Below, piece by piece: positions 8,696-18,054 of a stretch of DNA of 64,000 nt; position 1 is the stretch's first letter, and every line of letters starts with the position of its first letter. The DNA is taken from contig NZ_JBHSBU010000001.1 of the NCBI RefSeq assembly GCF_042650885.1, positions 4,588,001 to 4,652,000 of the forward strand, read 5' to 3'. Both the position numbers and the translations under genes were made by a program. The notes under the pieces are model-generated. The model saw nothing but the letters and a program-made list of their open reading frames with translations. It was not told the DNA's origin and did not search any database. The stretch comes from Chitinimonas_A lacunae (GTDB taxonomy: Bacteria; Pseudomonadota; Gammaproteobacteria; Burkholderiales; Chitinimonadaceae).

Positions 8696-10519
8696 ATGAA
8701 ACTCACCAAGCTCAAGCGTGTGTTGGGTATCGCCCTGGCCTTGCCTCTGGCAGCCATCAGCGTCGAAGCGCTGGCAGCTGCCGATATGAACAAGGTGCTG
8801 CGATATTATTTCGAGGCTCCCGAGTCCGGCTTCGATCCGGCCAAGTACTCCGATCACTATTCCGGCGAAATCAACAGCAGCATTTTCGAGTCGCTGCTCG
8901 ATTACGACTATCTGGCCGAACCGATGACCTTGGTGCCCAACACGGCCGAGGCGCTGCCTACCGTGCTGGATGAAGGGAAGACCTTTATCTATAAGATCCG
9001 GCCCGGCATCTTCTTCGCCGACGATCCGGCTTTCGGCGGCAAGAAGCGTGAGTTGGTCGCCCAGGATTACGTCTACAGCTACCAGCGGCTGGTCGATCCG
9101 GCCAACCGTGGTGCACCGTGGGACTTTATGCTCAAGGGCAAGATCGTCGGTCTCGACGAGAAGCTCGAAGAGGCCAAGAAGACCGGCAAATTTGACTACG
9201 ACAAGCCGATCGAGGGCCTGAAGGCGCTTGACCGCTATACCTTGCAGATCAAGCTCAAGCGCCCTGACTACAACATGATGTATATCACTGCCGCCGTGGC
9301 CACCGGTGCCGTGGCGCGCGAAGTGATCACCAAATACGGCGAGGACAGCGAAGCCCATCCGGTTGGCACCGGCCCCTATCGGGTCAAGAGCTGGCAGCGG
9401 CGTAACCGCATCATTCTCGAAGCCAATCCGAACTATCGCGGCAAGACCTATACCCCGACCACCGCACCCGGTGCCGAGGTCGACCAGCGTCTGGTCAAGG
9501 AACTGGCCGGCAAGACCTTCCCGCGTATCGGCATCATCGATATCAAGGTGATCAACCAGCCGCAAGCGGCCTGGCTCGCCTTCGAAAGCAAGGAAATCGA
9601 TATGCTGCCGCGCATGGGTGCGAGCTACGGCAATCTGGTGGCCAAGAACGGCGTGCTCAAGCCTGAGTACGTCAAGCGCGGCTATCAGTACATGCGCGAG
9701 AGCGAAGCCTATATCGGCTACTACCAGTTCAATATGGATGACCCGGTAGTCGGTGGCTATGAGCTGCCGAAGATTGCGCTGCGCCGGGCGATTGCACTCA
9801 GCTACGACCAGGCCAAGAGCATCGCCGTGGTGCGGCTCAACCAAGCTACCGCCGCCCAGTCGCCGCTGGCGCCGCAGATCAACGGCTACGATCCCAATTT
9901 CAAGAACGTACTGGGTCGCCATAGTCCCGCCCATGGCAATGCCATGCTCGATCTGTTCGGCTACAAGGACTGCGATAACGACGGCTGGCGCGAACAGCCG
10001 GGCTGCAAGCCGCTCAAGATCAGCTTCATGATGTCGTCGGGCAAGGACAGCCGTGCCACCGAAGAGCTGCTGCAAAAAGGCTTCGATTCGATCAAGATCC
10101 GCTTCGAAGTCGTGAAGATGAACTTCTCCGACATGCTGAAGAACCGCCAGAACGGCCAGTACCAGATGGCCGAAGGCGCCTGGGGACAGGATTACCCCGA
10201 TGCCGAGAACTTCATGCAACTGCTGTACGGTCCCAATGCCGGTCCGGTCAACGAAGCCCGCTTCCGCAACAAGGATTTCGACAAGCTGTACGAGGACATC
10301 GCCACTTCGCCGCCATCGCCCGAACGCAACGAAAAGCTGCGCCAGATGAGCCGCATCGTTGCTGCCTATGTGCCCTGGATCTACGACAACAACCTGCTGC
10401 GCTCGCATCTGGCCCATTCGTGGATGCGCGGCTTCCGGGTGCACCCGATCAATATGCCGTACTTCATGTACCTCGATATCGACGAGGAACAGCGTAAGGC
10501 ATCGATGCAGAAGAAGTGA
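8696..10519 (+). CDS. ABC transporter periplasmic solute-binding protein, family 5 (oligopeptide type)
   Basis: 607-residue extracytoplasmic binding protein of the SBP_bac_5 (OppA/DppA) family, which delivers peptides or similar solutes to the permeases encoded downstream. The ATG at 8696 gives a signal peptide (KLKR, hydrophobic core, ending ALAAAD about residue 25). An upstream TTG in frame was rejected because it would bury that signal. Family-like segments include FIYKIRPGIFFADD and VGTGPYRVKSW. No good ribosome-binding site precedes it, which is unusual for an abundant protein. It heads the operon SBP - M3 peptidase - permease - permease - double ATPase. The layout resembles Yej/Opp systems; substrate identity is inference. 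Confidence 0.88.
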   Translation: MKLTKLKRVLGIALALPLAAISVEALAAADMNKVLRYYFEAPESGFDPAKYSDHYSGEINSSIFESLLDYDYLAEPMTLVPNTAEALPTVLDEGKTFIYKIRPGIFFADDPAFGGKKRELVAQDYVYSYQRLVDPANRGAPWDFMLKGKIVGLDEKLEEAKKTGKFDYDKPIEGLKALDRYTLQIKLKRPDYNMMYITAAVATGAVAREVITKYGEDSEAHPVGTGPYRVKSWQRRNRIILEANPNYRGKTYTPTTAPGAEVDQRLVKELAGKTFPRIGIIDIKVINQPQAAWLAFESKEIDMLPRMGASYGNLVAKNGVLKPEYVKRGYQYMRESEAYIGYYQFNMDDPVVGGYELPKIALRRAIALSYDQAKSIAVVRLNQATAAQSPLAPQINGYDPNFKNVLGRHSPAHGNAMLDLFGYKDCDNDGWREQPGCKPLKISFMMSSGKDSRATEELLQKGFDSIKIRFEVVKMNFSDMLKNRQNGQYQMAEGAWGQDYPDAENFMQLLYGPNAGPVNEARFRNKDFDKLYEDIATSPPSPERNEKLRQMSRIVAAYVPWIYDNNLLRSHLAHSWMRGFRVHPINMPYFMYLDIDEEQRKASMQKK

Positions 10520-10580
10520 CGAGGGGACGGCGCTGTCTGCGCCGTCATTCCAGCTCAAAGAATTTCCAAGGGAGAATCGT

Positions 10581-12575
10581 ATGAAAAAGCTATCCCTGAT
10601 GGCGCTGCTGTGCGCCGCACCGTTTACCTTCGCAGCCGAGCGCGGCGAAATCGCCATTCCGGCAGCCACCGAGGTGCCCAAGCTGTGCGAAGAAAAGCTC
10701 GGCCAGCTCAAGCAAAGCGTCAGCGCCCTGCAACGGTTGCCGCTCGATCAGGCCAAGCCCGCCACCGTGCTGGTGCCGTGGAACCGTACCCGCGCCGACC
10801 TCGATGACTTCTGGGGCGCGGTCTACCTGATGGCCAATGTCCATCCGGACGCTGCCCTGCGCCAGGCTGAAGACGATTGCAATCTGAAGATCGAAGCCAC
10901 CCTCAACGAGGTGCTGCAGAACAATGCGCTGTATCAGCGCTTCAAGGCCGTCAAGCCGGCTGACGAGATCGATGCCGAGACCCTGAAGGGCATTCTGGCC
11001 GAATTTGAGAATAAGGGCGTAAATCTGGCACCAGCTGGACGGGCCAAGGCGGCTGAATTATTTAAGCGTCTGGCCAAGCTCGAACAGGACTTCCAGCGCA
11101 ATCTGCGCGAAAACAAGACCAAGCTCGCTTTCAGCGCCGAACAGCTCAAGGGTGTGCCCGAAGCCAAGCTCACGGCCTACCCGCGTGACAGCCAGGGCCG
11201 CTACCAGATCGGGCTCGACTATCCCGACTATTTCGCCGTGATGGAGCAGGCCGAATCGAGCGATACCCGGCGCCAGTTCTATACCGCTTATATCAATCGC
11301 GGCGGCAAGAAGAACCTGGCTATCCTGCATGAAGTGATCAATCTGCGTAAGCAGCTGGCCACCTTGCTGGGCTACCCCTCGTTTGCCGCGTTTGCCACCC
11401 GCAACAATATGGTGGGCAAGCCCGAAGTGGTGCAGCAGTTCCTCGACAAGGTCAAGGACACCGTGACCGCCGTCGAGAAGCGCGAACTGGCCGAACTGGC
11501 CCAGGAAAAAGCCCGCCATACCGGTCAGGCCCAGGCCAAGATGCTGCGCTGGGACCTGCCGTTCTACGAGCAGCGACTGAAGAAGAGCCGCTATGCCGTC
11601 GATCAGGACGAGGTGCGCGCCCAGTTCGCCACCCAGCCCACCATCGACTGGATGATGGCGGTGACCAGCCGGCTGTATGGCGTCGAATTCCGTCCCAATC
11701 TGAAGCTGCCGGTCTGGCATGAGACGGTCAAGGGCTACGACGTCTACGACGCCGGCAGCAAGGAATACCTGTCCTCGTTCTACCTCGACCTGTTCCCGCG
11801 CGACGGCAAGTACAAGCATGCCGCTGCCTTTACCGTGCGCCAGGTCAGCACGCTCGAAGGCCGCACCCCGGTATCGGCGCTCGTGACCAACTTCAGCGAC
11901 AAGGGCTTTGATCAGGGCGAACTCGATACGCTGTTCCACGAGTTCGGCCATATCATGCACGGCGTGCTGAGCCGTACCCGCTACACCCTCAACGCCGGCA
12001 CCAGCACCCGCCGCGACTTTGTCGAGGCACCGTCGCAGATGTACGAGGAATGGAGCCGCCATCCCGAGTCGCTCAAGCTATGGAACGAGGTGTGCAGCAG
12101 CTGCAAGCCGATCGATCCGCAACTGATCAAGCGGATGAACGAAGCGCGCCTGTTCGGCCAGGGCACCCGCTATGCCCGCCAGTGGCTCTATGCCGCCTTT
12201 GATATGAAGCTGGCCGGTCCGATCCCGCAAGACCCGCTCAAGCAGTGGATCAAGATGGAACAGGCCACCCCGCTGGGCCATGTCGAAGGGACCCAGTTCC
12301 CGGGCAGCTTCGGTCATATCGTCGGTGGCTATGCCGCCGGTTACTACGGCTATATGTGGTCGGAAGTGCTGGCGCTCGACATGCGCTCGGCCTTCAAGGA
12401 CCAGCTGATGGACCCGGCCGTCGGCCAGCGTTTCCGCAAGATCGTGCTGGAAAACGGTTCGCAGCGGCCGGAAATGGAGCTGGTGCGCAACTTCCTCGGG
12501 CGCGAGCCCAGTTCTGACGCCTTCTTCAAGGAAATCACGGGCCAGAGCGCCCTGATGGTTGGGGAGGCCAAATGA
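10581..12575 (+). CDS. M3-family metallopeptidase with a signal peptide
   Basis: 664-residue zinc oligopeptidase of the thimet oligopeptidase / Dcp / OpdA (M3) family. H453EFGH457 and Glu482 form the metal site, with the 29-residue spacing usual for M3. An N-terminal signal peptide (MKKLSLMALLCAAPFTFAAE) starts at the ATG after AAGGGAGAA, so it should act in the periplasm or be anchored, whereas many M3 enzymes are cytosolic. It lies between the binding protein and the permeases and overlaps the first permease by 4 nt. A plausible job is trimming peptides before import (inference from position). Confidence 0.88.
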   Translation: MKKLSLMALLCAAPFTFAAERGEIAIPAATEVPKLCEEKLGQLKQSVSALQRLPLDQAKPATVLVPWNRTRADLDDFWGAVYLMANVHPDAALRQAEDDCNLKIEATLNEVLQNNALYQRFKAVKPADEIDAETLKGILAEFENKGVNLAPAGRAKAAELFKRLAKLEQDFQRNLRENKTKLAFSAEQLKGVPEAKLTAYPRDSQGRYQIGLDYPDYFAVMEQAESSDTRRQFYTAYINRGGKKNLAILHEVINLRKQLATLLGYPSFAAFATRNNMVGKPEVVQQFLDKVKDTVTAVEKRELAELAQEKARHTGQAQAKMLRWDLPFYEQRLKKSRYAVDQDEVRAQFATQPTIDWMMAVTSRLYGVEFRPNLKLPVWHETVKGYDVYDAGSKEYLSSFYLDLFPRDGKYKHAAAFTVRQVSTLEGRTPVSALVTNFSDKGFDQGELDTLFHEFGHIMHGVLSRTRYTLNAGTSTRRDFVEAPSQMYEEWSRHPESLKLWNEVCSSCKPIDPQLIKRMNEARLFGQGTRYARQWLYAAFDMKLAGPIPQDPLKQWIKMEQATPLGHVEGTQFPGSFGHIVGGYAAGYYGYMWSEVLALDMRSAFKDQLMDPAVGQRFRKIVLENGSQRPEMELVRNFLGREPSSDAFFKEITGQSALMVGEAK

Positions 12576-13510
12576 GCGCTTATTTGCTGCGTCGTATCTG
12601 GCAGATGATCCCGACCCTGATCGGGGTGATGCTGCTGGTGTTTTTCCTGTTCAATCTGTTTGGCGGCGATCCGGCCGCCGTGCTGGCGGGCAAGATCGCC
12701 AGCAAGGAAAAGATCGCGGCGATTCGAGCCCAGCTCGGGGTCGATGAGCCGATCTGGGTGCAGCTGTGGCTGTTCACCAAGCAGGTGCTGACCTTCGATT
12801 TCGGCCGTAGCTGGAGTACCAACGAGCTGGTGTCGGACATCATCATGCAAAAGGCACCGGTGTCGATGACCGTGATGTTCCAGGTCTGGCTGTTCGACGC
12901 CATCATCGCCGTGCTGCTCGCCGTGGCCGTGGCCTACCGCCGTGGTTCGCTGACCGACCGCGCCGTGGTGGCCATCTGTACCGCCGCAATGTCGATCTCG
13001 CTGCTGCTTTATGTGGTGGTGGGTCAGTATCTGTTCGGTCTGGTGTGGGGCATCTTCCCGGTGATGGGCTGGAGCGACAGCTTCTGGACCAATGTCTCCT
13101 ACTACGCTCCGCTGCCGGTGCTGTTGCTGCTGTGCGTGTCGGTGGCACCGAGCCTGCGGCTGTACCGCTCCTTCGTGGTCGAGGAGATCAACCACGACTA
13201 CGCCCGTACCGCTCGTGCCAAGGGCGCGTCCGAACCGCGGGTGATGCTGGTGCACGTGCTGCGCAATGCCGCCGTGCCGATCGCCACCAATATGGCCTTG
13301 CAGCTGCCCGGTCTGTTTGTCGGTTCCTTCCTGGTAGAGAAAGTGTTCGTGATCCCGGGCCTGGGCGGTGAAATCGTCGAGGCGGTGATGCGTAGCGACT
13401 TCCCGGTGATCAAAGCCATCACCATCTACCTCGCCATGATGACCATGGTGGTGACTCTGCTGGTCGATGTGCTCTATAAGCTGCTCGACCCGCGTGTGGA
13501 ACTGAAGTGA
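12572..13510 (+). CDS. ABC transporter permease, OppB/DppB type
   Basis: 312-residue inner-membrane permease of the binding-protein-dependent (BPD_transp_1) family. It has an N-terminal helix (RRIWQMIPTLIGVMLLVFFL) typical of OppB/DppB, several further helices, and the EAA-type ATPase-contact loop ARTARAKGASEPRVM (about residue 210). Its start overlaps the peptidase stop by 4 nt. It should pair with the OppC-type permease downstream. Confidence 0.9.
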   Translation: MSAYLLRRIWQMIPTLIGVMLLVFFLFNLFGGDPAAVLAGKIASKEKIAAIRAQLGVDEPIWVQLWLFTKQVLTFDFGRSWSTNELVSDIIMQKAPVSMTVMFQVWLFDAIIAVLLAVAVAYRRGSLTDRAVVAICTAAMSISLLLYVVVGQYLFGLVWGIFPVMGWSDSFWTNVSYYAPLPVLLLLCVSVAPSLRLYRSFVVEEINHDYARTARAKGASEPRVMLVHVLRNAAVPIATNMALQLPGLFVGSFLVEKVFVIPGLGGEIVEAVMRSDFPVIKAITIYLAMMTMVVTLLVDVLYKLLDPRVELK

Positions 13511-13521
13511 GGCCGGACAAG

Positions 13522-14553
13522 ATGACGCAACAACAACAATCGCAAGGCTACTGGAAGGCGGCGCTCAAGCGTCTGTGGGCCGACAATCTGGCCAAGGTCT
13601 GCATCGCCATTCTGGGGGTCTATTTCGTGCTGGCGTTCGGTTCTGCGCTCGGCCTGGTGGCTGCCGACTGGAATCGCGAAGTCGGTGTCACCTTCGCCAA
13701 CCCGTCCTACGCGCCCGACTACCCCAATCCGGAAGCCGACAGCGCCAAGATGGTGCAGCAGGTGCTCGAAATCGACGCGGCCACCCGTGCAGTCGATCCG
13801 CTGGCGCCCTATTACGAGGAGATCGACAAGCGCGCCAAGGCCTACGTGCAAGGCCATGTCGAGCTGAAGGAAACCCTGCCGCTCGGTGGCGACAAATGGG
13901 GTCGCGATCTGGTGGCCAAGGTGATCAAGGCCGGTGAAGTGTCGATCTCGATCGGTCTGACCGCTGCGGTGATGGCCGTGATGATCGGTACGCTGCTGGG
14001 TGCCCTGGGCGGCTATTTCGGCGGCAAGGTCAGCGATATCCTCGAGTGGTTCTACAACATCTTCACTTCGGTGCCCTACATCCTGCTGGTGCTGGCCTTC
14101 GCGGCCGTGGTCAAGGACAAGGGCATTCTGACGGTGGTGCTGGTGCTGGCCCTGACCGGCTGGACCAGTGCCTACCGCCTGATCCGTGCCGAATACATGA
14201 AGCATCGCAGCAGTGACTATGTGCTGGCGGCCAATGCCCTGGGCGCCAGTCATCGTCGCATGATGTTCGTGCATATCCTGCCCAACGTTTCCCATCTGAT
14301 CCTGGTGCAGCTGTCGCAACTGGTGATCGAGTTCATCAAGGCCGAAGTGGTGCTGTCCTTCCTGGGCTTTGGCGTGCCGACCGATTCGATCTCCTGGGGC
14401 ATCATGATCAACGAGGTGATGCCGGAGCTGGTGCTCGGCAAGTGGTGGCAGCTGCTGACCGTGGGCGTGGTGATGTCCACCTTCGTGGTCGCCTTCGGCC
14501 TGTTTACCGATCTGCTGCGCGACGCGCTCGATCCCAAGGCCAGCCGCCGATAA
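13522..14553 (+). CDS. ABC transporter permease, OppC/DppC/YejE type
   Basis: 343-residue second permease. The ATG at 13522 is preferred to a GTG at 13507 because GAGG lies about 9 nt before it. After the first helix, about 90 hydrophilic residues (near 45-130) form a periplasmic insertion, longer than in OppC and recalling YejE. The channel core follows, with the EAA-type loop ANALGASHRRMMFVHILP (about residues 234-251). It probably forms the heterodimeric pore with the previous gene product. Confidence 0.88.
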   Translation: MTQQQQSQGYWKAALKRLWADNLAKVCIAILGVYFVLAFGSALGLVAADWNREVGVTFANPSYAPDYPNPEADSAKMVQQVLEIDAATRAVDPLAPYYEEIDKRAKAYVQGHVELKETLPLGGDKWGRDLVAKVIKAGEVSISIGLTAAVMAVMIGTLLGALGGYFGGKVSDILEWFYNIFTSVPYILLVLAFAAVVKDKGILTVVLVLALTGWTSAYRLIRAEYMKHRSSDYVLAANALGASHRRMMFVHILPNVSHLILVQLSQLVIEFIKAEVVLSFLGFGVPTDSISWGIMINEVMPELVLGKWWQLLTVGVVMSTFVVAFGLFTDLLRDALDPKASRR

Positions 14554-14569
14554 ACCGAGGATGGAAACG

Positions 14570-16249
14570 ATGAGCAACAATCTTTTGGAAATCAAGAACC
14601 TGCGCGTGTCCTTCCAGATGGGCAAGCAGCAGACTTTTGAGGCGCTCAAGGGCATCAACTATGTGATTCCGCGCAATAGCACGGTGGCACTGGTGGGCGA
14701 ATCCGGCTCGGGCAAGTCGGTCTCGGCGATGGCGATCATGGATCTGCTGCCGCGCCTCAATACCATCATCAATCCCGAGAGCCAGCTGCTGTTCGAAGGT
14801 CGTGACCTGCTCAAGGAAACGCCGGCCAATCGCCGTGCCCTGTGCGGTAAAGATATCTCGATGATCTTCCAGGACTCGATGAGCTCGCTCAATCCGGTCT
14901 ATAAGGTCGGCGACCAGATCGTCGAGGTGCTGCGTCTGCACAAGCCGCTCAGCAAGGCCGCTGCGCGCAAGCGCGCCATCGAGCTGCTGGCCGAAGTGGG
15001 CATTCCCGACCCGCAGAGCCGGATCGACAGCTATCCGCACCAGATGTCGGGCGGCCAGCAGCAGCGCGTGATGATCGCCATGGCGATCGCCTGCGAGCCC
15101 AAGCTGCTGATTGCCGATGAGCCGACCACGGCGCTCGATGTGACGATCCAGAAACAGATCGTCGAGCTGCTGATGAAGCTCAAGGCCAGCCATGGCATGA
15201 GCATTCTGTTCATCACTCACGATCTGGAGCTGGTGCGTGAAGTGGCCGACCATGTGGTGGTGATGCACCACGGCGTGATCAAGGAGCAGGGCGCCTCGGA
15301 GCAGGTGTTCACCCAGCCGGCCGATCCGTATACCCGGGCACTGCTGGCCTGCCGTCCGACCATCGATCGTCGTCCGATCCGGCTGCCGGTGGTGGACGAC
15401 TTCCTGCAAGGCCGCGAAAAGGAGCTGCCGCAGGGCGAGCGCCAGCGTGGCGTGGTGCCGGGCGACCCGATCGTGCTTGAGGTCAAGGGACTCGAAAAGA
15501 AGTTCTATGCCAAGCAGGGTCTGTTCGGCCGCCGTGAAATCCATGCGGTCAAGAACGTCAGCTTCAAGCTCGCCAAGGGCAAGACGCTCGGTATCGTGGG
15601 CGAGTCCGGTTCGGGCAAGACCACGCTTGGCAAGACCATTCTGCGGCTCAATTCCTGCGAAGGCGGCGAGGTGCTGTTCGATGGCAAGAATCTGATGGCG
15701 CTCTCGGACAAGGACTACCAGCCCTACAAGCGCCGCCTGCAGATCATTTTCCAGAACCCCTACGCCAGCCTGAATCCGCGCTTTACCGTGGGCGATATCC
15801 TGCTCGAGCCGATGCGCATCCATAATATCCACAGCAACGACCGCGAGCGCAGCGACCATGCCCGCGAGCTGCTCAAGCGGGTGGGGATGCCCGATGGTGC
15901 TTTCTTTAAATATCCGCACGAGTTTTCGGGGGGCCAGCGTCAGCGCATCAGCATTGCCCGTTGCCTGACCATGAAGCCTGAGATTATCGTGTGCGACGAG
16001 TCGGTCTCGGCGCTCGATGTGTCGGTGCAGGCTCAGGTGCTCAATCTGTTGCAGGAGTTGCAGGATGAGTACGGCATGAGTTATTTGTTTATCTCGCACG
16101 ATCTGAGCGTGGTGAAATACATCTCCGACGAAGTGCTGGTGATGAACCATGGCGAGATGGTGGAATATGCCAATTCCGACCAGCTCTATCGTGATCCCAA
16201 GCATCCTTATACCCAGAAACTATTGGCCGCGATTCCCGGTCGTCACTGA
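14570..16249 (+). CDS. Double ATP-binding protein of the peptide ABC transporter (OppD-OppF fusion)
   Basis: 559-residue fusion of two ABC ATPase domains, as in YejF. The first domain has Walker A GESGSGKS, signature SGGQQQR and Walker B LLIADEP. The second has GESGSGKTT, SGGQRQR and IIVCDES. Both carry the peptide-importer linker after the ATPase core (ADPYTRALL and KHPYTQKLL). The ATG at 14570 is chosen over 14561 for ribosome-binding-site spacing; this is uncertain. It is the last gene of the operon. The second Walker B has Ser where Pro is usual (DES instead of DEP), as is common in OppF-like halves. Confidence 0.92.
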   Translation: MSNNLLEIKNLRVSFQMGKQQTFEALKGINYVIPRNSTVALVGESGSGKSVSAMAIMDLLPRLNTIINPESQLLFEGRDLLKETPANRRALCGKDISMIFQDSMSSLNPVYKVGDQIVEVLRLHKPLSKAAARKRAIELLAEVGIPDPQSRIDSYPHQMSGGQQQRVMIAMAIACEPKLLIADEPTTALDVTIQKQIVELLMKLKASHGMSILFITHDLELVREVADHVVVMHHGVIKEQGASEQVFTQPADPYTRALLACRPTIDRRPIRLPVVDDFLQGREKELPQGERQRGVVPGDPIVLEVKGLEKKFYAKQGLFGRREIHAVKNVSFKLAKGKTLGIVGESGSGKTTLGKTILRLNSCEGGEVLFDGKNLMALSDKDYQPYKRRLQIIFQNPYASLNPRFTVGDILLEPMRIHNIHSNDRERSDHARELLKRVGMPDGAFFKYPHEFSGGQRQRISIARCLTMKPEIIVCDESVSALDVSVQAQVLNLLQELQDEYGMSYLFISHDLSVVKYISDEVLVMNHGEMVEYANSDQLYRDPKHPYTQKLLAAIPGRH

Positions 16250-16317
16250 CCGGCGATAGGCGCCTGAGCGGACCGGCTTAAAAGGGGAGGTCGGTGCCGT
16301 TCGGCGTGAGGCGATTC

Positions 16318-16345
16318 AAGCCGCCCAGTCTTGGGCGGCTTTTTT
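16318..16345 (+). terminator. Rho-independent terminator of the peptide-transport operon
   Basis: Ten-base-pair stem AAGCCGCCCA/TGGGCGGCTT with a short loop, followed by a T run. Confidence 0.9.
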
Positions 16346-16356
16346 CCAGGCCATTA

Positions 16357-16371
16357 ATAGTTTTTTACTAT
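16357..16371 (+). promoter_or_regulatory. OxyR-like half-site upstream of peroxiredoxin
   Basis: Exact ATAG-N7-CTAT, inside the larger palindrome ATTAATAGT-TTTTT-ACTATTAAT (16353-16375). It ends 22 bp before the -35 box. The second ATAG-N7-CTAT unit of a full OxyR site is not seen at the expected offset. Confidence 0.45.
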
Positions 16372-16393
16372 TAATATTTTAAAAAATTTAAAT

Positions 16394-16422
16394 TTGACTA
16401 TCATGTCGCGCGCGCGTAAATT
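16394..16422 (+). promoter_or_regulatory. Putative sigma-70 promoter of the peroxiredoxin gene
   Basis: TTGACT (16394-16399), 17-bp spacer, TAAATT (16417-16422), about 50 nt before the start codon. Confidence 0.5.
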
Positions 16423-16472
16423 GCGCCGTCTACACTTCGACCCACCCTTCCAACACGTTTAGGAGTACGCAT

Positions 16473-17075
16473 ATGGCTGTCCTCGTCGGTAAAAAAGCCC
16501 CCGATTTCACTGCCGCCGCTGTCCTTGGCAATGGTCAGATCGTCGATCGCTACAACCTGGTCGAGGCGACCCAGGGCAAATATGCAGTCATCTTCTTCTA
16601 CCCGCTGGACTTCACCTTCGTCTGCCCGTCGGAACTGATCGCCTTCGACCATCGTCTCGAAGAATTCAAGAAGCGCAATGTCGAAGTGATCGGTGTGTCG
16701 ATCGACAGCCAGTTCACCCACAACGCCTGGCGTAACACCCCGGTGGAAAAGGGCGGCATCGGCCAGGTCGGTTACACCCTGGTGGCCGACGTGAAGCACG
16801 AGATCGCCAAGGCTTACGATGTCGAAGCCGAAGACGGCGTGGCCTTCCGTGGCACCTTCCTGATCGACCGTGACGGTGTGGTGCGCCACCAGCTGGTCAA
16901 TGACCTGCCGCTGGGCCGCAATGTTGACGAAGCCCTGCGCATGGTCGATGCCTTGCAGTTCTTCGAAGAAAACGGTGAAGTCTGCCCGGCTGGCTGGAGC
17001 AAGGGCAAGGCCGGCATGAAGGCTTCGGCCGAAGGCGTGGCCAGCTACCTGGCCAGCAATGCCAAGGATCTGTAA
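16473..17075 (+). CDS. Typical 2-Cys peroxiredoxin (AhpC/Prx1 type)
   Basis: 200-residue thiol peroxidase that reduces hydrogen peroxide and organic peroxides. The peroxidatic Cys51 sits in DFTFVCPSE and the resolving Cys171 in GEVCPAGW, as in typical 2-Cys enzymes. Start ATG at 16473 follows TTTAGGAGT. It is a single-gene unit with its own promoter region, an OxyR-like half-site and a terminator, consistent with oxidative-stress control. The reductase partner (AhpF or thioredoxin) is not in the window. Confidence 0.95.
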   Translation: MAVLVGKKAPDFTAAAVLGNGQIVDRYNLVEATQGKYAVIFFYPLDFTFVCPSELIAFDHRLEEFKKRNVEVIGVSIDSQFTHNAWRNTPVEKGGIGQVGYTLVADVKHEIAKAYDVEAEDGVAFRGTFLIDRDGVVRHQLVNDLPLGRNVDEALRMVDALQFFEENGEVCPAGWSKGKAGMKASAEGVASYLASNAKDL

Positions 17076-17101
17076 GCGCAGTTTCCTCGCGTGCGAGAAA
17101 G

Positions 17102-17128
17102 AAAACCCTGCTTCGGCAGGGTTTTTTA
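17102..17128 (+). terminator. Rho-independent terminator of the peroxiredoxin gene
   Basis: AAAACCCTGC-TTCG-GCAGGGTTTT stem-loop continuing into a T run. Confidence 0.92.
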
Positions 17129-17181
17129 TTTTATTGAAATAGAGTGCAAGGAATCTTGCGATCATTTTTCGGAAAATTTCA
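17124..17181 (-). repeat. Dispersed intergenic repeat, copy D
   Basis: Read on the minus strand: AAATTTTCCGAAAAA, then CAAGATTCC at position 24 and an AT-rich tail. It matches copy A closely with a 1-nt shift. It lies about 80 nt downstream of the NodJ-type gene. Confidence 0.5.
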
Positions 17182-17259
17182 ATTTCGATGCTTTATCCCG
17201 AGCCGCAGCGAAAAGCCCAGGAAAGCCAGCGCCGGTCCGCCGTATGGCGCACGGACCGC

Positions 17260-18039
17260 CTAGCGCAGCAGACGCCGCCGTGCCAGCACCACGGCCAGGT
17301 AATAGCCCACCGCTGCATAGGCGGCCATCAGCGCGATCTTGCCAGCCGGATCGACCAGCGGCTGCCCCAGCAGCAGCGGCCGGGCAATATCGATCGCCTG
17401 GGTCAGCGGCAGCGCCCCGGATACCACTTGCAGCCAGCCCGGCAACTGATTGGTCGGGTAGAAGACTCCGCATAACAGCACCATCGGGCTGATCACCAGG
17501 CTGAAGTAATACATAAAGAAGTCGTAGCTCGGCGACACCGCCGTGACGGCAAGTCCCAAGGCCGAAAAGGTCAGGCCGACCAGCAGCGCCAGCGGCAGCA
17601 GCCACAGCGCCGTCAGCGGATCGGCCAGACCCAGCAGCAAGACCACCACCAGAATGGCGGCGCCCGACAGCAGACTCTTGCTCGCGGCCCACAGCCATTC
17701 GCCCATCAGCACATCATCGAGATCCATCGCGGCATTGAGGATGGCATCCCACGAACGCTGCACCTGCATGCGTGAAAATGCCGAATACAGCGCTTCGAAG
17801 GTCGCGCTGTTCATGGTCGAGTAGCACAGCGTGCCGGCCGCCAGAAAATGCAGATAAGGCACGCCGTCGATCCGCGGCAGCAAGGCACCCAGGCCATAGC
17901 CCAGCCCCAGCATATACAGCATCGGATCGGCCAGATTGCCCAGCAGCGAAGGAATGGCCAGCTTGCGCCAGACCAGGAAGTTGCGCCGCCACACCGGCCA
18001 GAAGCGCAGCGAGAAACGGGGCAGGGCATACGGGTTCAT
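17260..18039 (-). CDS. ABC-2 type permease, NodJ-like
   Basis: 259-residue exporter permease of the NodJ / drug-resistance-and-polysaccharide ABC-2 family. About six membrane helices are visible, with the N-terminal amphipathic WRRNFLVWRK segment and NLADPMLYMLGLGYGLG. The ATG at 18039 has GGAGG four bases upstream, ruling out the TTG at 18042. It should pair with the NodI-type ATPase at 19028-19939, but a CbiM-like gene and a 310-bp gap separate them. Betaproteobacterial NodIJ homologues are known outside nodulation. The substrate is unknown. Confidence 0.85.
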   Translation of the reverse strand: MNPYALPRFSLRFWPVWRRNFLVWRKLAIPSLLGNLADPMLYMLGLGYGLGALLPRIDGVPYLHFLAAGTLCYSTMNSATFEALYSAFSRMQVQRSWDAILNAAMDLDDVLMGEWLWAASKSLLSGAAILVVVLLLGLADPLTALWLLPLALLVGLTFSALGLAVTAVSPSYDFFMYYFSLVISPMVLLCGVFYPTNQLPGWLQVVSGALPLTQAIDIARPLLLGQPLVDPAGKIALMAAYAAVGYYLAVVLARRRLLR

Positions 18040-18054
18040 CAAGCCTCCGATGGC

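Noticed and set aside
8606..10711. 701-codon open frame antisense to the solute-binding protein
   Set aside because: Low-complexity shadow composition with no family motifs; it crosses the start of the peptidase gene.
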